Made by a program: the position numbers and the translations under genes. Below the pieces are notes generated by a model. The model saw nothing but the letters and a program-made list of their open reading frames with translations. It was not told where the DNA came from and ran no database searches. Shown one piece after another: positions 50,363 to 59,535 of a DNA stretch of 64,000 nucleotides. Source of the DNA: UBA7067 sp051880615 (GTDB lineage Bacteria; Bacillota; Clostridia; Oscillospirales; Acutalibacteraceae); NCBI GenBank assembly GCA_051880615.1, contig JBJEOH010000004.1:1-64000 (forward strand). Reading direction: 5' to 3'. Every line of letters begins with the position of its first letter. Positions within the stretch are counted from its first letter, which is position 1.

Positions 50363-51164
50363 ATCAGTGCTCACTATAGCCGGCTCAGACTCAAGCGGCG
50401 GCGCAGGAATTCAAGCCGACATTAAAACAATAACCTGCTTTGGTATGTACGCAATGAGCGCGATAACCTCGCTCACAGCACAGAACACTACAGGAGTTTA
50501 CGGAGTTTCGGATGTAGCGCCTGAATTTGTATCAAAACAGCTTGACTGCATTTTTGATGATATTTTCCCTGACAGCGTTAAAATAGGAATGGTGTCAAAC
50601 GCTGCGATAATCAGAGCGATTGCAGAAAGCCTTAAAAAACACAAGGCAAAGAATATAGTCCTCGACCCTGTTATGATTTCAACAAGCGGAAGCCCTCTGC
50701 TGCAGCAGGACGCTATTGACGAGCTTACAAGCTCTCTGCTGCCGATAGCAAGTATAGTAACGCCGAATATTCCGGAGGCTGAGGCATTAAGCGGAATTAG
50801 TATTCACGATAAAAACGATATCGAGCATGCCGCAAATATTATTTTTGAGTGCAGCGGCACGGCTGTGCTGATAAAGGGCGGTCACAGCAGCGGCAATGCC
50901 GATGATTTGCTGTTTGACGGCAAGGAATACAAATGGTTCTGTTCCCCGAAAATCGACAACAATAATACACACGGCACAGGCTGTACACTCTCCTCAGCCA
51001 TTGCCTGCGGACTTGCACAGGGCAAAAGTATTTGTGACAGTGTAAAAGCCGCAAAGGAATATATCTGCGGAGCTTTGAGAGTAAATTTTGACATCGGCAA
51101 GGGCAGCGGACCTCTGCTGCACAACTATCGCTTAATTGCGAAAAATACGGAGGAACAACCTTGA
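50355..51164 (+). CDS. thiD: Hydroxymethylpyrimidine/phosphomethylpyrimidine kinase ThiD
   Basis: A 269-residue ribokinase-fold enzyme that phosphorylates HMP and HMP-P. The N-terminal TIAGSDSSGGAGIQADIKT motif is at 7-25. DPVMISTSGSPLL and the catalytic NTHGTGCTLSSAIACGLA (about 199-216) are present. It overlaps the HAD gene by 8 bp and the GNAT gene by 4 bp. thiE, thiM and thiG are not in the window. Confidence 0.97.
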   Translation: MIKSVLTIAGSDSSGGAGIQADIKTITCFGMYAMSAITSLTAQNTTGVYGVSDVAPEFVSKQLDCIFDDIFPDSVKIGMVSNAAIIRAIAESLKKHKAKNIVLDPVMISTSGSPLLQQDAIDELTSSLLPIASIVTPNIPEAEALSGISIHDKNDIEHAANIIFECSGTAVLIKGGHSSGNADDLLFDGKEYKWFCSPKIDNNNTHGTGCTLSSAIACGLAQGKSICDSVKAAKEYICGALRVNFDIGKGSGPLLHNYRLIAKNTEEQP

Positions 51165-51580
51165 TAAAAACTGAAATAACCTCTTCCCTTCCGCAGTGTG
51201 CCAAGGATATAAGGCAGGCTGTTTTTATTGAGGAGCAGGGCTTTATAAACGAGTTTGACGATATTGACAAGCAAGCGTGGCATCTGGTAGTATATAATGA
51301 TAGTATTCCGATTTCATGCTGCCGCTTTTTTAAAGGAAATTCTGATAACGAATTTATAATAGGCAGGCTTGCAGTGCTTAAAGAATATCGCGGCAACCAA
51401 CTCGGCTCTTTGATGATGAACGAAGCAGAAAAATATATTAAATCACTCGGCGGCGAAAAGCTGTCGCTGTCAGCTCAGGTAAGAGTCAGAGGTTTTTATG
51501 AAAAACTCGGCTATACAGCACAGGGCGATACTTACTTTGACGAATACTGCGAACATATCCATATGGTAAAAGCATTATAA
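51161..51580 (+). CDS. GNAT acetyltransferase
   Basis: A 139-residue ElaA/GNAT protein. It has AVFIEEQGFINEFDDIDKQA, strand IIGRLAVLKEYRGNQLGSLM with the acetyl-CoA loop (R-G-N-x-L-G, about 72-80), and VRVRGFYEKLGYT. The start is TTG 51161, overlapping the thiD stop, with ACGGAGGAACAACC upstream as a proper ribosome site. It is the last gene of the thiamine operon; the substrate is unknown. Confidence 0.85.
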   Translation: MIKTEITSSLPQCAKDIRQAVFIEEQGFINEFDDIDKQAWHLVVYNDSIPISCCRFFKGNSDNEFIIGRLAVLKEYRGNQLGSLMMNEAEKYIKSLGGEKLSLSAQVRVRGFYEKLGYTAQGDTYFDEYCEHIHMVKAL

Positions 51581-51584
51581 AGTC

Positions 51585-51636
51585 AACACCCTGTTTGTCG
51601 GGCTTAGATAAGTAAGTCTGATGAACGGGGTGTTTT
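51585..51636 (+). terminator. Two-stem hairpin at the end of the thiamine operon
   Basis: AACACCCTGTT (51585-51595) and AACGGGGTGTT (51624-51634) form an 11-bp outer stem (one mismatch). An inner stem GGCTTA/TAAGTC is closed by GATAAG. The tail is TTTTCAGG. Likely a terminator; the inner arm is an extra feature. Confidence 0.65.
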
Positions 51637-51756
51637 CAGGAGTCATATTTGGTAAAATCTTTATATCATATAACGCAGGCGATAATAGTCTTACGCCCAC
51701 TTTATCTTGATTTATCATATTATAGAAACATCAAATGAGATACTAAGGAGCAAGCT

Positions 51757-53094
51757 ATGGCAAATTCTTTACACAGAAAGAGGCATCTTTCCTCTTTTCA
51801 GATTATTATTTTCGGCTTTGCGGCAGTTATATTAATCGGCACTTTTCTGCTGATGCTGCCATTATCGGCAAAAAGCGGTCAGGTAACACCGTTCAACGAA
51901 GCGTTGTTCACTTCGACCTCGGCAGTATGCGTAACAGGACTTATCGTTCATGACACAGCCACATATTGGTCTGTATTCGGGCAGGCTGTTATTCTTATAC
52001 TTATTCAAATCGGCGGTCTGGGCGTTGTTACATTGGCGGCTTCAATCGCCCTTATTTCAGGCAAAAAGATTTCACTGATGCAGAGGAGCACAATGCAGGA
52101 GGCAATCGCAGCGCCAAAGCTCGGCGGCATTGTAAAGCTTACTGGCTTTATCATCAAAATCACTTTTGCTGTTGAACTGCTGGGTGCTGTTGTAATGGCT
52201 CCTGTTTTCTGCAATGATTTCGGATTAAAGGGAATATGGATGGCGGTGTTTCATTCTATTTCCGCTTTCTGCAACGCAGGCTTTGATATAATGGGAACGC
52301 CTGATAATAAGTTTGCTTCTCTCACTGCCTATGCTAATCACCCTGTAATTAATATCACCGTTATGCTGCTGATTATCGTTGGCGGAATCGGATTTTTAAC
52401 ATGGGAAGATATAAAAACCCATCGTCTGCATCTGAAACTATACCGAATGCAAAGCAAGGTTATTCTGACTATTTCCGCTATTTTGATTTTTCTCCCCGCA
52501 CTTTATTTCTTTTTCTTTCAATATAACAATGATGCGATGGATAAAAGGATTTTCAGCTCGATGTTTCAGGCTGTCGCACCGAGAACAGCCGGCTTTAATA
52601 CAACGGATTTAACAGCAATAACAGGGGCAGGACAGTACATCATAATCATTCTGATGCTTATCGGCGGCTCTCCCGGCTCAACAGCAGGCGGTATGAAAAC
52701 CACAACTGTTGCCGTACTGTTTTCAAACGCATTGGCGGTATTCCGCCGCAAGGAGGAATCGCACTTCTTTAAACGCAGAATTGACGACAGCATAATTAAG
52801 CACGCCGCCACGGTATTGATGTTGTATATAACACTTTTCTCGGCAGGCGCTCTTATAATCAATATTGCTGAAGGAATCCCTATGTCAAGCTGCCTGTTTG
52901 AAACCGCCTCAGCAATCGGCACAGTCGGTCTTACTCTTGGAATAACACCTTCGCTCGGTGTTGTATCACAGGGCGTATTGATACTTCTAATGTTCTTTGG
53001 CAGGGTAGGCGGACTTACTCTTATTTACGCAGCTCTTGCAGGTGTAAGAAAAAATGTATCAAAGCTCCCGCAGGAAAAAATTATGGTTGGATAA
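51757..53094 (+). CDS. ktrB: Potassium uptake channel protein KtrB
   Basis: A 445-residue TrkH/KtrB-type channel of about eight to ten helices. Four pore loops are recognisable: TSTSAVCVTGL (near 50-60), FHSISAFCNAGFDIMG, GGSPGSTAGGMKTTT (about 308-322) and the last SAIGTVGLTLGITPSLG. Each has the conserved Gly of the selectivity filter. Uptake is probably sodium- or ATP-gated, with KtrA. ATG 51757 follows AAGGAGC. ktrA follows by 12 bp. Confidence 0.94.
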   Translation: MANSLHRKRHLSSFQIIIFGFAAVILIGTFLLMLPLSAKSGQVTPFNEALFTSTSAVCVTGLIVHDTATYWSVFGQAVILILIQIGGLGVVTLAASIALISGKKISLMQRSTMQEAIAAPKLGGIVKLTGFIIKITFAVELLGAVVMAPVFCNDFGLKGIWMAVFHSISAFCNAGFDIMGTPDNKFASLTAYANHPVINITVMLLIIVGGIGFLTWEDIKTHRLHLKLYRMQSKVILTISAILIFLPALYFFFFQYNNDAMDKRIFSSMFQAVAPRTAGFNTTDLTAITGAGQYIIIILMLIGGSPGSTAGGMKTTTVAVLFSNALAVFRRKEESHFFKRRIDDSIIKHAATVLMLYITLFSAGALIINIAEGIPMSSCLFETASAIGTVGLTLGITPSLGVVSQGVLILLMFFGRVGGLTLIYAALAGVRKNVSKLPQEKIMVG

Positions 53095-53106
53095 GGAGAA
53101 ATCAAC

Positions 53107-53754
53107 ATGAAATCAATTTTACTTATTGGTCTTGGCAGATTCGGAAAGCATATTGCGCTTCAGCTCAATATGCTTGGGCATCAGGTTATGGCTATTGATG
53201 ACAGAGAGGAACGCGTCAACGATATTCTTCCGTTTGTAACGAACGCTCAGATAGGCGACAGCACAAGCGAGGAGTTTTTGCGGTCGCTCGGCATCAACAA
53301 CTATGATGTTTGCATCGTAGCCATCGGCACCGATTTTCAAAGCTCACTCGAAACGACCTCATTGCTTAAAGAGCTGGGTGCAAAGCTTGTCGTTTCACGC
53401 GCTGCGCGCGATGTACATGCAAAATTCCTCCTGCGAAACGGTGCTGACGAGGTGTTGTACCCTGAAAAGCAGCTTGCAAAATGGGCGGCAATCAGATACA
53501 GCGCAGATCACATTTTAGACTATATTGAGCTTGATGACGATAACGCAATATTTGAGGTTACTGTGCCCAAAAACTGGATCGGCAAAACTGTCGGGCAAAT
53601 TGATATACGAAAAAAGTACAATATCAATATTATGGGCTTTAAAAAGGACGGTAAAATTGATGTTGCTATCACACCTGACACCCTTCTGACAGACGATAAA
53701 ACAATGCTTGTGCTTGGAGAATACAAAGCACTCCAAAAGTGCTTTCACTTATAA
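53107..53754 (+). CDS. ktrA: Potassium uptake regulatory protein KtrA
   Basis: A 215-residue RCK protein. The RCK_N Rossmann fold starts ILLIGLGRFGKHIALQLNML (GxGxxG), followed by the acidic end of strand 2 (IDDREERVNDI). RCK_C is at about 135-215. It forms a ring on KtrB and opens it with ATP, and is closed by ADP or c-di-AMP. AGGAG precedes ATG 53107. A terminator follows. Confidence 0.94.
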   Translation: MKSILLIGLGRFGKHIALQLNMLGHQVMAIDDREERVNDILPFVTNAQIGDSTSEEFLRSLGINNYDVCIVAIGTDFQSSLETTSLLKELGAKLVVSRAARDVHAKFLLRNGADEVLYPEKQLAKWAAIRYSADHILDYIELDDDNAIFEVTVPKNWIGKTVGQIDIRKKYNINIMGFKKDGKIDVAITPDTLLTDDKTMLVLGEYKALQKCFHL

Positions 53755-53793
53755 TTTGTATAACACTCGTTGATAATAATGAATAAAAGTAAC

Positions 53794-53821
53794 GGGCGCA
53801 TCTGATTGTTCAGATGCGCCC
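53794..53821. terminator. Bidirectional terminator between ktrA and a histidine kinase
   Basis: A perfect 12-bp stem GGGCGCATCTGA / TCAGATGCGCCC with a 4-nt loop between converging genes. Tails are T/A-rich on both sides. Confidence 0.88.
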
Positions 53822-53828
53822 TGATTTA

Positions 53829-55055
53829 TTATTGCTTATTAATTTTTGTAAAAAATCGTATATCAAATGTTGTACCCTTTCCGACTGTTGAGTAGACGGA
53901 AATAATTCCACCGCTTTTTTCGATTATCATTTTTGCAAGCGCAAGACCTATGCCGACACTTTCATCACTTGAATTTTTGCCCTTATAAAAGCGTTCAAAT
54001 ATATGCGGTAAATCCTCGGGAGTTATTCCCACGCCGTTGTCGCTCACCGTTATTTTTGTGTAAAGCTTCTTCTTTTCGGCAGAAATGCAAACCTCTCCAC
54101 CGTCGTTTGTATGCTCAATACAGTTTTTGATAATATTCGTCAACGCCTCACACAGCCACTTAAAATCACATTCAAGAGTAAGGCTGTCATCACAATCGCT
54201 GTTGACAGCAACACCCTTAAGCTCAGACAAAACCTCGGTGTTATGAATACACTCGCTTATTATGCGGTTGACGCTTTCATCGTTAGATTTAAAAACAATA
54301 GAATTTGCGTCAAGCTTTGACAGAGTGAGAATTGACTGAATATGAAAGCTCATTGAATTTGCACTGCGGCGAATATCGTACAGGAATTCGCGGCGAATTT
54401 CAGGCGGCATATTATCATCGTCAAGAATTGTATCAAGCATAACAAGAATTGAAGTAAGCGGGGTTTTGAGCTGGTGTGAAATATCGGACAGTGAATTTTT
54501 TAGGCTTTCCTTATCCTTTTGCGAATTATCACGCTGCTCCTTTAGCATAACCGTGGTTTTATATATTTCGTTTTGCAGCAGTGACATTTCGTCCTCACTG
54601 TTTTCCTCAATCCTAAGGTCATAGTCCTTTTTATTGATTCGTGTAACATATTCTGTTATTCTGTGCGTTTCGTCACGCCGTCTTATGCAATAGATAATAA
54701 AAACAATGCACAGTCCAAGACAGACTCCTGCACACAGGACGGAATTTTCAATGATAATAAGTGCAGCTTCCTCCTGATTCTGATACACAACCCAATCCTT
54801 ATCGGATGAAATTCCATATTTTCGCAAAGTGTCGCTGTAATCTTTATTACTCGCCTTATTATTTAAAATTCCTGCAATCTCATTATCAGACACCTCGGGA
54901 TAAGCCTGTTTTACCGCAGTAATAATGCACATAACACTCTCATTTTCCGAGGTGCGGATTTTATCAAGCTCAAACGCAGAAACAGCGGCGGTTGCAAGTG
55001 AAAACAGTACTGTAAGAATAAGAAATGCAATCAGAAATTTATATGTACGCTTCAT
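53829..55055 (-). CDS. Sensor histidine kinase of the ABC-transporter locus
   Basis: A 408-residue kinase. Two helices (about 6-26 and 112-133) flank an external sensor loop of roughly 85 residues. HAMP-like linker to about 185, H-box DISHQLKTPLTSILVMLD (about 200-217), N-box NIIKNCIEHT, G1 DNGVGI and G2 VGIGLALAKMI. Its ATG overlaps the response regulator stop (ATGA) behind GGAGGTCGT. It pairs with that regulator. The nearby ABC genes suggest it senses an envelope-active peptide or membrane stress. Confidence 0.93.
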   Translation of the reverse strand: MKRTYKFLIAFLILTVLFSLATAAVSAFELDKIRTSENESVMCIITAVKQAYPEVSDNEIAGILNNKASNKDYSDTLRKYGISSDKDWVVYQNQEEAALIIIENSVLCAGVCLGLCIVFIIYCIRRRDETHRITEYVTRINKKDYDLRIEENSEDEMSLLQNEIYKTTVMLKEQRDNSQKDKESLKNSLSDISHQLKTPLTSILVMLDTILDDDNMPPEIRREFLYDIRRSANSMSFHIQSILTLSKLDANSIVFKSNDESVNRIISECIHNTEVLSELKGVAVNSDCDDSLTLECDFKWLCEALTNIIKNCIEHTNDGGEVCISAEKKKLYTKITVSDNGVGITPEDLPHIFERFYKGKNSSDESVGIGLALAKMIIEKSGGIISVYSTVGKGTTFDIRFFTKINKQ

Positions 55056-55696
55056 ACGACCTCCAATCTGTATCCTAAGCCTTTTACCGTTTTTATGCAA
55101 TCCGAGCCGAGCTTTTTGCGTATGCGCCTGATATATACGGTGAGAGTGTTGTCGTTCACATAATTTCCGGCTAAGTCCCATATTTTTTCGAGGATAATTT
55201 CACGGGTGACAATCTTCCCTGCGTTTTGCACAAGCATAGAAAAGATTTTGTACTCAAGCGCAGTAAGCTCAATCTTAACCTCACCCTTGAAAACTGCCTT
55301 TTTATCAAAATCAATCTTAATATCGCCTATTGTCACAGTGCTGCTTCTGCTGCCGACAAGCCGCCTTATTCTTGCGAGCAGCTCACGGGTTGAAAACGGC
55401 TTTGTTATGTAGTCGTCTGCACCGAGGTCAAAAGCCTTAACAATACTGTCCTCATCATCGTAGGCTGTCAGGAACACCGCAGGAATATTGTTAAGCCGCT
55501 TTATTTCCTTATACAGCTCAAAGCCGTTTCCGTCAGGAAGTGCTATGTCGATGATAGACAAATCGAAATCCAGCGGTGCGACTTCAAGTGCCGATTCAAA
55601 GCTTTCGCAAAGGGTGACGGTATAGCCGTTTTGCTCAATGGAATATACAAGTCCCTTTGATATTGTTTTATTGTCCTCGACAAGTAAAATTTTCAT
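55052..55696 (-). CDS. OmpR-family response regulator of the ABC-transporter locus
   Basis: A 214-residue regulator. Receiver 1-112 with ILLVEDNKTIS, phospho-Asp in DFDLSIIDIALPDGNG (about 51), FLTAYDDE and YITKPFSTRELLARI. The winged helix (125-214) has IELTALEYKIFSMLVQNAGK and YIRRIRKKLG. It overlaps the kinase gene. A consensus promoter covered by a 25-bp palindrome stands upstream. Probable target: the ABC operon promoter at 59157-59188. Confidence 0.94.
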   Translation of the reverse strand: MKILLVEDNKTISKGLVYSIEQNGYTVTLCESFESALEVAPLDFDLSIIDIALPDGNGFELYKEIKRLNNIPAVFLTAYDDEDSIVKAFDLGADDYITKPFSTRELLARIRRLVGSRSSTVTIGDIKIDFDKKAVFKGEVKIELTALEYKIFSMLVQNAGKIVTREIILEKIWDLAGNYVNDNTLTVYIRRIRKKLGSDCIKTVKGLGYRLEVV

Positions 55697-55720
55697 ATGG
55701 TTCTCCGTTTTTGGTTTGTA

Positions 55721-55762
55721 GGTGTTATAAATAAATTATAACACCCACACTATGCTTGTCAA
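55721..55762 (-). promoter_or_regulatory. Consensus promoter with overlapping palindrome upstream of the response regulator
   Basis: On the minus strand TTGACA (55762-55757), 16-bp spacer, TATAAT (55740-55735). A perfect inverted repeat, GGTGTTATAA-N5-TTATAACACC, spans 55721-55745 and covers the -10 and the start region. A strong promoter under a palindromic operator is the likely reading; the palindrome could also act as a stem in RNA. Confidence 0.65.
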
Positions 55763-55771
55763 CAAATTAAC

Positions 55772-58429
55772 TCAGATATTGTCGTTTCTGATTGTTTCTA
55801 TGATATTCTGCTTTTGCACCTTTGCAATTGAGAAGCGCATAATAAGCCATACTATTGCAAACACAAACACAATGCTGATGAGTATTGCAAGCCAAGGAAA
55901 GATAAAAACATATTTCTGCTTATTTGCGTTGAACGCAAGGAAAATCAGGTATCCGCCGACTGTGCCGAGTGGTATGCCGATAACAAGTGACTTGAGTCCG
56001 TAGAATATGCTTTCAAGGCGAACCATTCGGTTGAACTCTCGCTTCGTCATACCTACTGATTTGAGCATAGCAAATTCCTTGCTTCTCAGGCGCATATTTG
56101 TTGTTATTGTGTTGAATATATTTGTCACGCCTATCAGCGTTATAACGATGATAAAGCCGTAAATGAAGATAGATATTGCGAGATACATCGAATTCATTAT
56201 CCGTGCTGTTTTGTCTATATTAAACACAGATATACCCGTATAGCCGAGGTCGAGTATATCCTGCTCCAGCTTGTCGGCATTTTCGGCATTGATATTAAGC
56301 GAAAGAGATATACCGCCGTTTTCACAGTTCTTTTCCATCCATTCCTGTCTGACAAACACTGTTCCGCATAGCATTGTATAAGGAATGTCATAAGGGAGCG
56401 TATCGGTGTCGCAGGCAATTTCAATACTCATTTCCGAGTAATCAGGGTCGTCTTCTACAAATGTTGAAACACAATCAAATACAGTGCCCTTTTGAATATC
56501 GAAGTATTTTGCCTGTTTCAGATTTCCGTCTGCGTCCTTATACTCAAATACATTATAAAGTATTCCCTTGTCCTTGACTTCATCATAATTCAAGCCGAGC
56601 TTATCAGTGTATCCCTTAAATTCATCATCGGTAAGTCCGAAAAATTCGCCGAAATAATATCCATCATAATATGTGTCGAGATTCTCTTTTGCTTCTTCGG
56701 AAAAATCAAAATTATCGGTACTGACCTCATAGCCGGCTATTGTATACAGCTGTGACGATTTAACACCCTCATACTTGCTTATGCTTTCTAACGACTGCTT
56801 TAAATTCTCATATTGATAATCTCCGTTTGAGCTGACACTCATATTATATTCAGATGTCTGATAAACTCTGTCAATCTCCCTTGTGCCGTAGTCCATAAAG
56901 CAGGAAATTGAGATGAACAGTGCAACGCTGACAACGATTGATATTACCGTTGTGCGGTACTTCTTTTTGCTTCGCTTGAGGTTTTTATACGCTACATCTC
57001 CCCCAACGCCGAAAAGCCTTTTGATAAGCTTCGGCGAATGCAGGCTGCGCTGATTTTTACCGAGCTTTATATCGCCGCTGCTCCTTATAGCGTCAATCGG
57101 CGCAATTTTCGAAGCCCGGATTGCACTTGATATTGTGGATAAGAATATGGTCGCCGCCGACAGAAGCACGGACAGCAAAACAGGCAAAATCGGCATTGAA
57201 TAAATAAGCGTCATACCGTTTAAACCGTCCTTCAGGAGAGCATTGAGCAAAAGCAAAATAAGTGCGGCAACGCCAATGCCGAGCAGCAAGCCGAGAGGTA
57301 TGCCGATTAAGCCGAGTACAAAGCCCTCGAACAGCACATTTTTTCTTATCTGCTTTGAGGTTGCGCCGACTGAGGCTATCATACCGTAAAGCTTTGTTTT
57401 CTCGGTTATTGATATAGCAAAGCTGTTACGAATAGTAAACACGCTTGCGATAATAATTATCGCTATAACAATAATTGCTATAAGTGTAACCGCAAGTAAG
57501 TTAGTATCGCTCATACCTATGCCCTTGTAGGCAAGCAAGGTACTGTTAAAGGAAAAGGATTCATAAGGCAATTTTTGATAAAATTCCTTCCATTCCTCTT
57601 CGCTGAAATAAGTGCTTTGACTTAAATATGCGCTCACCTGCTCCTCATCAAGACCCGAGATTTCAGCTCCTGCGGAAATATAGTTTTTCTCGCCGTCAGC
57701 CGTAAGGTCAACATACATTTCGGCATTTTTCGACAGATGGTTTATATCGGCGGCTGTAAATACAGATACACAGGCGGAGTTCTGGTCAACCATAATTGCG
57801 TTTGTAGAATTCTCTGAAAGAATGCCGACAATCTTGTATGTTCTTTGCTGCCTTACCTTTATATTTTCCTTAACGCTTTCTTCTGACTCATACGAAAATC
57901 CGTAAACCGAATAAGGGTCAATAACATCGCCGTTTTCAGACACACGGTCGCCAATTTCAAGCGTTATTGTATCGCCGATTTTCGGCTTGTCCTTTGATCG
58001 TTTGACATAATCGTATGACACTACAAGCTCGTTTTCATTTTTGGGGTATCTGCCATCGGAAAGCTTTGTTTTAAAGCAGTTTTCAAAGGAGTTTGTGCTC
58101 AATGCCTTGATGAACACATAGGGCTTATGCTTCAATTCGGGGTTTGGCATTTTGGCACAGCCTATTGAATCGGTATAATAGACTGCCCCTACATTGCGGT
58201 TATTCTCTGTCGTTTCGATATTCTCATTATTTACATTTCCCGAAAAGCGGAATTCATAGTCGCCGCTGCTGTAAATCTCCATATTAATCAATGTCTGCTG
58301 AGCGCTTGACGCTATACCTGCAACAAAGGTAATCAGCGCCGTAGATAGCATAATCCCGATTACCGTTACTATTGTGCGGCTTTTATTAAGCCTGAGATTT
58401 TTCAGGGTAAGCTTATTCAGAATTTTCAT
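55772..58429 (-). CDS. FtsX-type ABC transporter permease
   Basis: An 885-residue permease. A first helix lies at 18-40, then a large external domain (about 45-290), helices at about 300-325, 355-385 and 400-425, a fourth near 505-525, a second external domain (about 530-740), and last helices at about 750-775, 800-830 and 845-870. Two FtsX core domains are recognisable, each near a cluster of helices (ITEKTKLYGMIASVGATSKQ and SKEFAMLKSVGMTKREFNRM are the cytosolic coupling motifs). This MacB/SalY-like type works in peptide export, resistance or sensing rather than substrate uptake. It starts 3 bp after the ATPase. Confidence 0.9.
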   Translation of the reverse strand: MKILNKLTLKNLRLNKSRTIVTVIGIMLSTALITFVAGIASSAQQTLINMEIYSSGDYEFRFSGNVNNENIETTENNRNVGAVYYTDSIGCAKMPNPELKHKPYVFIKALSTNSFENCFKTKLSDGRYPKNENELVVSYDYVKRSKDKPKIGDTITLEIGDRVSENGDVIDPYSVYGFSYESEESVKENIKVRQQRTYKIVGILSENSTNAIMVDQNSACVSVFTAADINHLSKNAEMYVDLTADGEKNYISAGAEISGLDEEQVSAYLSQSTYFSEEEWKEFYQKLPYESFSFNSTLLAYKGIGMSDTNLLAVTLIAIIVIAIIIIASVFTIRNSFAISITEKTKLYGMIASVGATSKQIRKNVLFEGFVLGLIGIPLGLLLGIGVAALILLLLNALLKDGLNGMTLIYSMPILPVLLSVLLSAATIFLSTISSAIRASKIAPIDAIRSSGDIKLGKNQRSLHSPKLIKRLFGVGGDVAYKNLKRSKKKYRTTVISIVVSVALFISISCFMDYGTREIDRVYQTSEYNMSVSSNGDYQYENLKQSLESISKYEGVKSSQLYTIAGYEVSTDNFDFSEEAKENLDTYYDGYYFGEFFGLTDDEFKGYTDKLGLNYDEVKDKGILYNVFEYKDADGNLKQAKYFDIQKGTVFDCVSTFVEDDPDYSEMSIEIACDTDTLPYDIPYTMLCGTVFVRQEWMEKNCENGGISLSLNINAENADKLEQDILDLGYTGISVFNIDKTARIMNSMYLAISIFIYGFIIVITLIGVTNIFNTITTNMRLRSKEFAMLKSVGMTKREFNRMVRLESIFYGLKSLVIGIPLGTVGGYLIFLAFNANKQKYVFIFPWLAILISIVFVFAIVWLIMRFSIAKVQKQNIIETIRNDNI

Positions 58430-58432
58430 TCC

Positions 58433-59104
58433 TCACGCCTCCCCCACGATTTTACCGTCATTAATTGTGATAACACGGTCAGCCTGATTTGCCATTTCAA
58501 GGTCGTGCGTTATCATAATGATTGTCTGATTATAGCTTTTGTTTGAAAGCTTCAGTATGCTCATAATATCCTCTGACGCCTTTGAATCGAGGTTGCCTGT
58601 AGGCTCGTCTGCAAGCAACAGTGCAGGTCGGTTTATAAGCGCTCTTGCGATTGATGTTCTCTGCTGCTGACCGCCCGAGAGCTGATTCGGCAGGGCGTTT
58701 CGCCTCGCCTTAAGTCCAAAGGTTGTCAGAAGTTCGTCAAGGCGTTGCTTATCAACGGCACATCCGTCAAGGTCACACGGGAGCGTGATATTCTCCTCAA
58801 CCGTCAGAATCGGTATCAGGTTGTAGAACTGATAGACTATGCCAATCTGCCTGCGGCGGAAGATTGCAAGCTTGTCGTTGTTCATTTGGTTAATCTCGTT
58901 GCCGTCAATAAAAATCTGACCCTTTGTCGGTCTGTCAACGCCGCCTATCATATGCAGAAGCGTTGATTTGCCGCTTCCGCTTGCACCAACAACGGCAACA
59001 AACTCTCCCTGCTCAACGGTGAAAGAAACATCGTCAACGGCATTAACCGTATTCGCACCTGTGCCATAGGTTTTAGTAAGATTTTCCACTCTTAAAATTT
59101 CCAT
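58433..59104 (-). CDS. ABC transporter ATP-binding protein (LolD/MacB type)
   Basis: A 223-residue ATPase with Walker A GASGSGKSTLLHMIG (about 40-54), Q-loop YQFYNLIPILTVEENI, signature LSGGQQQRTSIARAL (about 142-156), Walker B LLLADEPTGNLD and the H-loop ITHD. Sequence and length are those of FtsE/LolD/SalX-type ATPases that pair with FtsX permeases. ATG 59104 follows GGAGGTAATAAT. With the permease and the two-component pair it forms a four-gene locus. Confidence 0.95.
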   Translation of the reverse strand: MEILRVENLTKTYGTGANTVNAVDDVSFTVEQGEFVAVVGASGSGKSTLLHMIGGVDRPTKGQIFIDGNEINQMNNDKLAIFRRRQIGIVYQFYNLIPILTVEENITLPCDLDGCAVDKQRLDELLTTFGLKARRNALPNQLSGGQQQRTSIARALINRPALLLADEPTGNLDSKASEDIMSILKLSNKSYNQTIIMITHDLEMANQADRVITINDGKIVGEA

Positions 59105-59156
59105 ATTATTACCTCCGTAAATTATATTCATCGAAAAACCTTTCAACTACAATGTC

Positions 59157-59188
59157 ATTATATCTACGGTAAGTGACTTTAAAGTGAC
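59157..59188 (-). promoter_or_regulatory. Response-regulator-type promoter of the ABC transporter
   Basis: Two exact copies of GTCACTT (minus strand 59188-59182 and 59177-59171), period 11 bp, replace the -35. TATAAT (59162-59157) follows 8 bp later. This is typical of OmpR-family-activated promoters; the regulator at 55052-55696 is the likely binder. Confidence 0.6.
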
Positions 59189-59535
59189 AAATTGAAAAAA
59201 AATTAAGCCGATGATTTGTGATTTTCACAGCTCATTGACTTAATCTTGTTATTGCAGTATAAATTATTGTTCAGCGCCGCCGTTAGTGATTTCTACACTC
59301 ACAAGCGTCATTTTCAAACTGACAGTTCCCGATTACTTACTTAGTCCACAATGCCAAAGCCGCCGAAATCAGTGCACCAAGCAACACCACAGCAAGCAAC
59401 ACAAAAAAACAAACAACAGATTCTTGAATTATTTTAACCTCATTTTCAACTTTTACATACCTACGGGATTTATTAGCAAAGTAAAAAATACTATTTCCGG
59501 AAACGAAGTGCAATGCACTTTTATTTGCCGTTTTT
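59189..59535. other. Intergenic region
   Basis: About 350 bases between the ABC promoter and the DUF4250 gene. A 68-codon minus-strand frame ending at 59337 has a hydrophobic C-terminus but no usable start or ribosome site, so no gene is called. Nothing else is recognised. Confidence 0.3.

Noticed and set aside
51637..51756. c-di-AMP (ydaO-type) riboswitch before ktrB
   Set aside because: The region lacks the conserved ydaO strings and is too short after the terminator; only a plain ribosome site is seen.
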